Source: Gemmatimonadota bacterium
GTDB lineage: Bacteria > Gemmatimonadota > Gemmatimonadetes > Gemmatimonadales > Gemmatimonadaceae
Direction: 5' to 3'
Assembly: GCA_016191225.1 (NCBI GenBank)
Contig: JACPPC010000012.1
Location: 45,025 to 109,024, forward strand
Length of the DNA: 64,000 nucleotides
Positions 57,757 to 64,000 of the stretch are shown here, piece after piece. The first letter of the stretch is position 1. The number at the start of each line of letters is the position of its first letter. The notes under the pieces were generated by a model that was not told the DNA's origin, searched no databases, and was given only the letters and a program-made list of their open reading frames with translations. The translations under genes and the position numbers were made by a program.

Positions 57757-60006
57757 GTGACCTTCCGCACCCCTCGAATCGCCTCGCGCGCCGCCTTGGC
57801 GCTCCTCCTCGCTGCACCGCGCGTCGCCCCCGCGCAAGGCGCCACGCCACGCACCTTCATCAACTCGCACACCACCGCGTCCCTGGTGAGCGAGGCCGGC
57901 ACGATCGCCGCCGGACGGCCCTTCTGGGTCGCGCTGCGGCTGGTGATGGAGCCCGGGTGGCACACCTACTGGCGCTCGGCGGGCGACGCCGGCGGCCCCA
58001 CCGCGATCGCGTGGACCCTTCCCGCCGGCTTCACCGTCGACACGATCGTCTGGCCCCTTCCCGAGCGCCTCGAGATCGCGGGGCTGGTCTCGTTCGCCTA
58101 CCAGCGTGAGGTGCTGCTCCCCATTCGCGTCACGCCGCCGGCGGCCGTCGACGCGCGCGACATCGTGCTACGCGGCAAGCTCACCTGGATCGCCTGCGAG
58201 CGGGTCTGCATCCCCGGCAGCGTCGACGTGCAGCTCGCCCTCGGCGTCGCCGCGTCGCCCAAGGCCGATGCGGAGTGGGCACCGCGGATCGCCGCGGCGC
58301 GCGCCGCGGCGCCCGGTCCCCTGCCCGCCAGGTGGAAGGCCACCGCGGCCACCGCGGGCGATCGCTACCAGGTCACCCTCACCGCTCCCACACCGCTCGA
58401 TGCCCGGGGAGTGCTCTTCTATCCCGCGCTCCCCGACGAGCTCTTCCACTTCAGGCACGGCGAGCCGCAGGGTGCCCGGGCGGTTGGCAAGGTGCTCACC
58501 CTCTCGCTCACGCGGGCCAAGGGGCAGGTGGCGGCGCCGAGGCTGAGCGGCGTGTTCGTGAGGGCGGGTGGCTGGCCCGGTGGGGCAGCGGCGTATGTCG
58601 CCAACATGCGCGTCGAGGGGGCCCCGGTGGCCAAGGCGGTCGCGCCGGCCGACTCGGTGCCGACCGGCGCGGTGGGCGGCGCCACCGGCGGCCCCACGCC
58701 GGCTGCGGCCGTCGCGTCCGCCGCCGGCTCGGCCGCGCCGCTGTCGCTCGGCGTGGCGCTGCTGCTCGCCCTCGCCGGCGGACTGCTGCTCAACATCATG
58801 CCATGCGTCTTCCCCGTGATCGCGATCAAGGTCATGGGCTTCGCGCAGATGGGGGGCGTGGACCCGGCGATGGTGCGCCGCCACGGGCTCGCCTTCGCCG
58901 CCGGCGTCGTGATCAGCTTCTGGGCGCTCGCCGCCCTGCTCCTCCTCCTCCGCGCCGGGGGGTCGCAGCTCGGCTGGGGCTTCCAGCTGCAGTCGCCGTG
59001 GTTCGTGGGCACGGTGGCGGTGCTGCTCTTCGTGCTGTCGCTGTCGCTCCTCGGAGTGGTGCAGGTCGGCGTCGGCTTCACCCGGCTCGGCGCGCACGAG
59101 GGCTCGCGCGACGGCTTGAGCGGCTCATTGCTGAACGGCGTCCTCGCCACGGTGGTCGCGACCCCCTGCACCGCGCCCATGATGGGGGCGGCGCTCGCGT
59201 ACGCGGTGCTGCGGCCGGCGGTCGAGAGCGCGCTCGTGTTCACCGCCCTCGCGGTGGGCATGTCGTCGCCGTACGTGGTGCTGACCTGGTTCCCCGCCCT
59301 GCTGCGGCGCCTGCCGCGCCCCGGGCCGTGGATGCTGACCATGAAGCGCCTGCTGTCGATCCCGATGTTCGCCACCGTGGCGTGGCTGGCGTGGGTGTTC
59401 GCGAGGCAGACCGGCGGCGCCGGCGTGCTGTCGCTGGTGGCGGCGATGCTCCTGTTCAGCGCCGTGGCCTGGCTGCTCGCGCGGGCGGCGGTGGCGCACA
59501 GCGCGCGCACGCGCACCGTGACGCTGGCGTGGGGCGCCGTCGCGACCGTGCTCGCCGTCGCCAGCGTGTCGTACGCCTCCACGCGCACGCCGCCGCCGGT
59601 GGTGGCGGGCTCGACGTACACCGACAGCTACGGCCTGGTGTGGGACGCGTGGACCGATGAGGTCGTGGCGCGGCACCGCGCCGCGGGCAAGGTGGTCTTC
59701 CTCGACTTCACCGCCGACTGGTGCCTGAGCTGCAAGGTGAACGAGCGGATCGCCTTCGGCAACAAGGACGTGCAGGAGGCGTTCCGCTCCGGGCATGTCG
59801 CGCTGGTGCGCGCCGACTGGACGGCGCGCGACGACCGGATCGCGGCCGCCGTGGCACGCTTCGGGCGGAGCGGGATCCCGCTGTACGTGGTCTATCCGGC
59901 GGATGCGAGCAAGCCATACGCGCTGCTGCCCGAGGTGCTGACACCGGGGATCGTGCTGGCGGCGCTCAAGCGCGCGTCGCCGGGGACGGTGGCACAGGCG
60001 CCGTGA
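57757..60006 (+). CDS. DsbD/ScsB-like thiol:disulfide interchange protein
   Basis: Membrane electron shuttle that carries reducing power from cytoplasmic thioredoxin to periplasmic thiols, about 749 residues. The N-terminal periplasmic domain has a Cys pair (WIACERVCIPGSVD), as in ScsB/DsbD. The membrane core (about residues 330-580, eight helices) has the two redox cysteines in NIMPCVFPVIAIKVM and VVATPCTAPMMG. The C-terminal thioredoxin domain carries WCLSCK in DFTADWCLSCKVNE. The start is uncertain: the GTG at 57757 fits the signal peptide (RIASRAALALLLAAPRVAPAQ); ATGs at 57679 and 57688 would add over 20 residues. Its stop overlaps the next gene start (GTGA). Confidence 0.88.
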   Translation: MTFRTPRIASRAALALLLAAPRVAPAQGATPRTFINSHTTASLVSEAGTIAAGRPFWVALRLVMEPGWHTYWRSAGDAGGPTAIAWTLPAGFTVDTIVWPLPERLEIAGLVSFAYQREVLLPIRVTPPAAVDARDIVLRGKLTWIACERVCIPGSVDVQLALGVAASPKADAEWAPRIAAARAAAPGPLPARWKATAATAGDRYQVTLTAPTPLDARGVLFYPALPDELFHFRHGEPQGARAVGKVLTLSLTRAKGQVAAPRLSGVFVRAGGWPGGAAAYVANMRVEGAPVAKAVAPADSVPTGAVGGATGGPTPAAAVASAAGSAAPLSLGVALLLALAGGLLLNIMPCVFPVIAIKVMGFAQMGGVDPAMVRRHGLAFAAGVVISFWALAALLLLLRAGGSQLGWGFQLQSPWFVGTVAVLLFVLSLSLLGVVQVGVGFTRLGAHEGSRDGLSGSLLNGVLATVVATPCTAPMMGAALAYAVLRPAVESALVFTALAVGMSSPYVVLTWFPALLRRLPRPGPWMLTMKRLLSIPMFATVAWLAWVFARQTGGAGVLSLVAAMLLFSAVAWLLARAAVAHSARTRTVTLAWGAVATVLAVASVSYASTRTPPPVVAGSTYTDSYGLVWDAWTDEVVARHRAAGKVVFLDFTADWCLSCKVNERIAFGNKDVQEAFRSGHVALVRADWTARDDRIAAAVARFGRSGIPLYVVYPADASKPYALLPEVLTPGIVLAALKRASPGTVAQAP

Positions 60007-62657
60007 CGGGACGGCACCTGGCCCGGCTTGGCCGGGCCGCGCTCATCGCGTCGATCGCCGCCGGCACCGCCCACGCGCAATCCCAAGCCGGCGCCCTCAC
60101 CGGCCCCGGCGTCTCCCTCGCCCTCGCCCGGCAGCGCGCCGCCACGGTGCACGACGTGCGCTACGCCCTGCACCTGGACGTCACCGCGCCCGACTCCGCC
60201 ACCGGCACGGTGACCGTGGCTTGGCGCCGCACCGGTCGCGACGACGCGATCCTCGACTTCCGCGGCCGTCGCATCACCTCCATGCGCGTCAACGGCGCCG
60301 TCGCGCCGCGGTCATGGTACAACGGCCGGCACGTGAGCATGCCGGCGGCCGCGCTGCGCGCCGGCGAGAATTCGGCGACGATCGCGTTCGTCGCCGAGAT
60401 CGCCCCCACCGGCGCGTCGATCATCAAGTCGCACGACCCCGACGGCAGCGACTACCTCTACACCCTGCTCGTTCCCGCCGACGCGAACCAGCTCTTCCCC
60501 TGCTTCGACCAGCCCGACCTCAAGGCGAGGCTCTCGTTCTCGCTCACGACCCCGCGCCCGTGGACCGTCGTCGCGAACGGCAGCGAGGCGGGGGCCGACA
60601 GCAGCGCCGCGACCGTCCGGCATCGCTTCAAGGAGACGCGGCCGCTCTCCACGTACCTGATGGCCTTCGCCGCGGGTCCCTGGAAGCGCGCCTCGAGCAC
60701 GGTGGACGGCCGCACGATCAACGTCTTCGTGCACGCCTCGCGCATGAAGGAGGCCGACACCGACACCCTCCTCGCCCTCTCGCACCGCGCCCTGCGCTGG
60801 ATGGAGGGCTACTTCGGCAGCCCGTACCCGTTCGAGAAGTTCGACCTCGTACTCGCCCCCGCCTTCCCCTTCGGCGGGATGGAGCACCCCGGGGTCGTGA
60901 TGTACAACGAGACGGGCTTCATCTTCCGCGAGCGCCCGACCCTCGCGCGGCGCATCGGCCGCTTCTCCACGATCCTGCACGAGACCGCGCACCAGTGGTT
61001 CGGCGACCTCGTCACCATGCGCTGGTTCGACGACCTCTGGCTCAAGGAGGGGTTCGCCACCTACATCGCCGCCAAGGCGCAGAATTCCCTCGACTCCACC
61101 ACCGGCGCCTGGAAGACCTTCTACCAGGGCAACAAGCCCGCCGCCTACGGCGTGGACCAGACCACCGGCACCAACTCGCTCTGGCAGGAGCTCGCGAACC
61201 TCGACCAGGCCAAGAGCAACTACGGCGCGATCGTCTACAACAAGGCGCCGAGTTCCCTCAAGCAACTGAATTTCCTCGTCGGCGACAGCGCCTTCCAGCG
61301 CGGCGTGCGCGACTTCCTCGCCACGCACCAGTACGCCAACGCGACTTGGCAGGACCTCCTCGGCGCGATCGGCCGCGCCGCCGAGCCCGCGGCGCCGGTG
61401 CGAGCCGGCCTCACGCCGGCGATGGAGTCGTTCGGGAAGAGCTTCATGCTGCGTCCCGGGATGCCGGTGGTCGAGCAGCGCCTCACCGTCGCGAACTACA
61501 CGATCACGGGGCTCTCGCTGGCACAGCGCCCGGCGCAAGCGCTCTCCGGCGACGAGCCGTGGCCGATGCGCACGCAGGTGCTCCTCGCCTACGCCAACGC
61601 GCTACCCGTGACGATTCCCGTGACGCTGACCGGCCGGGTGACCGAGGTAACCGCGGCGCGCGGCCGGCCGGCGCCGGCGTTCGCCTTCGCCAACTTCGGC
61701 GACCAGGGCTACTTCCTGACGATGCTCGACAGCGCCAGCAGCGCGTCGCTCGAGTCGGGAACGTTGCGTACCGTCGCCGACCCGCTCCTGCGCACGATGC
61801 TGTGGGGGGCGCTGTGGGACCAGGTGCGCGACGCGCAGTTCGATCCCGCGCGCTTCGCCCGCCTCGCGCTGCGCGAGGCGCCATTCGAGGCCGACGAGCA
61901 GATCCTCCCCGGCCTCCTCGGGCGGCTGGCGCGCGCCGTCTCGGCGTACGTGAGCGACAGCACGCGCGACGCGATGCGTCCCAACGTCGAGCGCATGCTC
62001 CTCTCCCTCGCCAACGACCGGCAGCGCCCCTATGGCATTCGCCGCGCCGCGATCGACGCCTTCATCGGCATCGCGGCCACGCCCGGCGGCATCGCCGCGG
62101 TGGAGTCGCTGCTCGTCGCCGACTCGGTGGCCGGCGAGCCGGTGCGCGACCCGACGCGATGGGAAGTCGTGACGCGGTTGATGGTCCTCGACGCGCCGGG
62201 TGCGGCCGACCGTCTCGCGGCGCAGGCGGCGCGCGACACCACCCCCGACGGGCGTCGCCGCGCCTTCGTGGCCGGCGCCGCGCGCAAGAGCGCCGACGCC
62301 AAGCGGGACTACTTCACGCGCTACTTCGCCGACCGCGCGCTCAACGAGGACTGGGTGAGCGGCTCACTCGGCGCCTTCAATGCGCCGACGCACCACGAGC
62401 TCACCCTGCCCTACCTGCGCCCCGCGCTCGATTCGCTGCCGTACATCCAGGCCAACCGCCGGATCTTCTTCCTCGGCAGCTGGCTCGGCGCGTTCATTGG
62501 CGGGCATCGCGATGAGCAGGCGCTGGGGGTGGTGCAGCGGTACCTCGCGGATCATCCGCAGTTGCCGAGGGACCTCAGGCAGAAGGTGCTGCAGACGGTG
62601 GACGAGCTGGACCGGACGGTGAGGATCAGGAAGAGGTGGAATCGGATCGCATCGTGA
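60003..62657 (+). CDS. Secreted M1-family aminopeptidase
   Basis: Full-length zinc aminopeptidase, 884 residues, with a signal peptide (LIASIAAGTAHAQSQ). The exopeptidase motif is FGGMEHPGVVMYNE (GGMEH, a variant of GAMEN), the zinc site is LHETAHQWFGDLVTMRW and the third ligand is in WLKEGFATYIAAK. The catalytic Tyr is probably in NYGAIVYNKAPSSLKQL. The C-terminal ERAP1-like helical domain is complete (about residues 560-884). The gene starts four bases inside the DsbD-like gene, so both are translated together; that suggests a secreted product whose cysteines may need that redox partner, which is inference. It is not closely similar to the M1 gene at 49098-50837. Confidence 0.92.
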   Translation: MTGRHLARLGRAALIASIAAGTAHAQSQAGALTGPGVSLALARQRAATVHDVRYALHLDVTAPDSATGTVTVAWRRTGRDDAILDFRGRRITSMRVNGAVAPRSWYNGRHVSMPAAALRAGENSATIAFVAEIAPTGASIIKSHDPDGSDYLYTLLVPADANQLFPCFDQPDLKARLSFSLTTPRPWTVVANGSEAGADSSAATVRHRFKETRPLSTYLMAFAAGPWKRASSTVDGRTINVFVHASRMKEADTDTLLALSHRALRWMEGYFGSPYPFEKFDLVLAPAFPFGGMEHPGVVMYNETGFIFRERPTLARRIGRFSTILHETAHQWFGDLVTMRWFDDLWLKEGFATYIAAKAQNSLDSTTGAWKTFYQGNKPAAYGVDQTTGTNSLWQELANLDQAKSNYGAIVYNKAPSSLKQLNFLVGDSAFQRGVRDFLATHQYANATWQDLLGAIGRAAEPAAPVRAGLTPAMESFGKSFMLRPGMPVVEQRLTVANYTITGLSLAQRPAQALSGDEPWPMRTQVLLAYANALPVTIPVTLTGRVTEVTAARGRPAPAFAFANFGDQGYFLTMLDSASSASLESGTLRTVADPLLRTMLWGALWDQVRDAQFDPARFARLALREAPFEADEQILPGLLGRLARAVSAYVSDSTRDAMRPNVERMLLSLANDRQRPYGIRRAAIDAFIGIAATPGGIAAVESLLVADSVAGEPVRDPTRWEVVTRLMVLDAPGAADRLAAQAARDTTPDGRRRAFVAGAARKSADAKRDYFTRYFADRALNEDWVSGSLGAFNAPTHHELTLPYLRPALDSLPYIQANRRIFFLGSWLGAFIGGHRDEQALGVVQRYLADHPQLPRDLRQKVLQTVDELDRTVRIRKRWNRIAS

Positions 62658-62728
62658 CTGTGTCTTTGGGAGGGCACTCCCGAACATCCACCGGCCAGCG
62701 GGCCATCTGAGCAGGGGATTCTGTTTCG

Positions 62729-63292
62729 CTATCTTGACGCGCGCTTAGAGGTCTCTCGCCAGAGCCTGGCGGACGTCGAATCCATCCTGTCCGGCAAAGC
62801 ATTGATCACGGAGACGGACCAGTGGTTTCCATGGTGTGCGCCACACACCAACCTAAGGGTGTGCTGCGCGTCGAATGCGACAAAGATGGTTTCCCGAGTC
62901 ACCAGCGGGCGCGGTTGAAAGCGCCACGTTCCGCTGCGAAGCCTTTCGATCAGGTTCCACTCGAGCCAGCCTAACTCGGAGTACTCAACCACGACGCCTA
63001 GGGTGTCTCCGGCACCGGCGAGTCCCACAACTCCGGCCGCCTTGGTTGCAACGACACCGTCGGTTGCCCGATCTCCTTCACACTCGGTGAAGAGCGAGTC
63101 GATCGCCTGAGACAATCCATTGCCGAGAGTATCGGCCGCCAGGTATCGCTCAACGAGCTGCCGAGCGTCCGTCGAACTCGGGCCTGCCAGTTCGTGAGCC
63201 TTTCGCGCCGGGGAGCCGCAGGCGACACTCAGTATCACCCCGAACGTCATAATCGCGATGGTTGGGCTCGGTCGCATTGGAAACCGCCTCAT
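62729..63292 (-). CDS. Lipoprotein, probable immunity protein of the Rhs toxin tip
   Basis: 187 residues (172 from the inner ATG at 63247) with a lipoprotein signal (IAIMTFGVILSVACGSP). The mature part contains two Cys (FTECEGD, LRLVCGAHH) and a mixed alpha/beta pattern (VVVEYSELGWLEWNLIERL, WRFQPRPLVTRETIFVAFD). No family recognised. Its start overlaps the stop of the toxin-tip frame (ATGA), and the segment has lower GC than the chromosome core (35 of 60 in a sampled line). A lipoprotein located in the periplasm would fit immunity against a peptidoglycan-cleaving NlpC/P60-type toxin. That role is inferred from position and topology only. Confidence 0.6.
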   Translation of the reverse strand: MRRFPMRPSPTIAIMTFGVILSVACGSPARKAHELAGPSSTDARQLVERYLAADTLGNGLSQAIDSLFTECEGDRATDGVVATKAAGVVGLAGAGDTLGVVVEYSELGWLEWNLIERLRSGTWRFQPRPLVTRETIFVAFDAQHTLRLVCGAHHGNHWSVSVINALPDRMDSTSARLWRETSKRASR

Positions 63293-63927
63293 GTTCGGGG
63301 CACCTGCCGGCGGTAGAACACTGGATCGACATTGGCGAGTCCGCCGACACCCTTGCCGAATGGAATGACTTTGTTGCCGTGGCTGCCATTCGAGTAGGCA
63401 GTGAGGCGCCCTTTGCCGTCCTTCTGTCCGGTCACGATGCCCGCGTGTCCACTCGGCGGGCCACTGCCCTGCACGACTACGTCACCGCGACGCGGCTCCT
63501 CGCCTTTTTCCAGCTTGCGGTAGTTCGGGCTGTTCTCAAATCCGGACGTCGGCGTTCGGGGGTCGATCGCTGGCAAGCCAGCTTCGCGTTGCGACTGCTC
63601 CACTTTCGCGGTGCAGTCTCCTATATGTCGACAGAGGTCGACCGCTGGCTCATCGTGCGACTTGTCCTTTCGCCCCTGCGAGTACTCCCAGTCATCGCCC
63701 CGCTGAGCGGCGTCACCGATTGCATTTCCTTCGCCGACGGTTACGTCTCGACATTGGCTCGCTGGCAGGTTCTTCCCGCTCTTGTCGACGCACAGCCCGA
63801 ACGGATCCGAGTAGTTGATCGCGTCCGAGCCCGCAAACCCGTAGAGGTTGCTTCCTCCCGCCAGCCCGATGGGATCCTGCTGCGTGAAGAGAACCGGTTG
63901 GCACCTGCGCCTACGACGGCAGGGCAG
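63289..63927 (-). CDS. Rhs C-terminal tip with NlpC/P60-like toxin domain, apparently an orphan module
   Basis: The frame is open from 63927 to the stop at 63289. It begins with the end of an Rhs core (VLFTQQDPIGLAGGSNLYGF, then AGSDAINYSDPFGLC) and continues into a variable domain of about 165 residues. In that domain HIGDCTAKVEQSQREAGLP (Cys codon at 63613-63615) resembles the catalytic-Cys helix of NlpC/P60 enzymes, and RRGDVVVQGSGPPSGHAGIV (His codon at 63445-63447) resembles the strand bearing the catalytic His. A TAA at 63928-63930 cuts the frame from any upstream core, and no ATG, GTG or TTG precedes the core tail. It is therefore either a displaced Rhs tip used after recombination, or the end of a frameshifted rhs gene. 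A GTG at 63603 would make only a fragment. Confidence 0.65.
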   Translation of the reverse strand: MPCRRRRRCQPVLFTQQDPIGLAGGSNLYGFAGSDAINYSDPFGLCVDKSGKNLPASQCRDVTVGEGNAIGDAAQRGDDWEYSQGRKDKSHDEPAVDLCRHIGDCTAKVEQSQREAGLPAIDPRTPTSGFENSPNYRKLEKGEEPRRGDVVVQGSGPPSGHAGIVTGQKDGKGRLTAYSNGSHGNKVIPFGKGVGGLANVDPVFYRRQVPRT

Positions 63928-63950
63928 TTAACTCAGTTGTGTTCTTCTCT

Positions 63951-64000
63951 TTAGCTGCGCCGTGCCCTCCTAAAGTCGTCGTACTTCTTGCCTTTAAGCC
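63951..64000 (-). CDS. C-terminus of an upstream minus-strand gene (partial)
   Basis: One frame entering from beyond the window reads LKGKKYDDFRRARRS and stops at 63951-63953, just before the Rhs tip. It looks like the basic end of a real protein, for example another Rhs-type toxin, but only about 15 residues are visible. Confidence 0.35.
   Translation of the reverse strand, partial: LKGKKYDDFRRARRS

Noticed and set aside
49098..62657. The two M1 peptidases as a recent duplication
   Set aside because: They differ in length, exopeptidase motif (GGMEN versus GGMEH) and surrounding sequence; they are distant family members.
63713..63904. A 63-codon frame overlapping the Rhs tip
   Set aside because: It lies in a different frame from the clear Rhs core signature and is Arg-rich filler.
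1..64000. tRNA, rRNA, riboswitches and integrase attachment sites
   Set aside because: Gaps between genes were read on both strands; no cloverleaf, rRNA segment, known riboswitch core or integrase gene was recognised. Short RNAs could be missed by eye.

Overview
The window is high-GC bacterial DNA that most resembles a Gemmatimonadota (FCB superphylum) chromosome. This is an inference from gene content: a SusC/SusD pair, a caa3-type oxidase with cytochrome c fused to subunit II, a kinase/TolB-like/TPR protein, DUF4412 and M14/M1 secreted peptidases, a deoxyhypusine-synthase-like gene, and promoters of the Bacteroidota type (TTG, about 20 bases, TAnnTTTG). No rRNA, tRNA, CRISPR array or intact insertion sequence was seen.

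Layout. 1-4.3 kb: a TolC / lipoprotein adaptor / MacB-like permease export operon, entered mid-gene. 4.5-10.3 kb: potassium transporter kup, a DUF4412 protein and a large M14 peptidase. 10.4-15.7 kb: a tandem-PDZ protein and a DUF4440 protein on the minus strand, divergent from an ECF sigma factor, a membrane protein that is probably its anti-sigma factor, and two secreted HEAT-repeat proteins. 15.8-18.2 kb: a Ser/Thr kinase / TolB-like / TPR gene broken by three frameshifts. 18.3-24.7 kb: leuS, a chemotaxis-type receptor, a 355-base nest of inverted repeats, a two-TM RCK potassium channel and a Tat-exported asparaginase-family enzyme. 24.8-31.5 kb: an aspartase with an N-terminal cyclic-nucleotide-binding-like domain, a small unknown protein and coxBACD. 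31.6-38.6 kb: a membrane protein, the deoxyhypusine-synthase-like gene, SusC/SusD, then a decayed fragment of a second deoxyhypusine-synthase-like copy. 38.6-40.6 kb: two lower-GC lipoprotein genes of unknown function. 40.9-47.6 kb: a heparan-acetyltransferase-like protein, PBP4-type dacB, an NHL-repeat lipoprotein, a dead S9 peptidase, a saccharopine-dehydrogenase-like gene and a CoA-binding protein. 48-57.6 kb (minus strand): an unknown secreted protein, M1 peptidase, sorbosone-dehydrogenase-like protein, zinc-ribbon kinase, REC-GAF-GGDEF protein and gyrA. 57.7-62.7 kb: a DsbD/ScsB-like reductase coupled to a second M1 peptidase. 62.7-64 kb: a lower-GC Rhs C-terminal toxin tip of NlpC/P60 type, overlapping a lipoprotein gene that is its likely immunity gene.

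Most interesting points: the Rhs tip/immunity pair; the cNMP-like/aspartase fusion; the deoxyhypusine-synthase-like gene with its decayed twin on the far side of susCD; recurring Bacteroidota-type promoters, some with predicted leaderless starts; and a palindromic repeat family that in one gene encodes the n-region of a signal peptide. All calls are by eye from the sequence. Family names rest on recognised motifs, not on searches.
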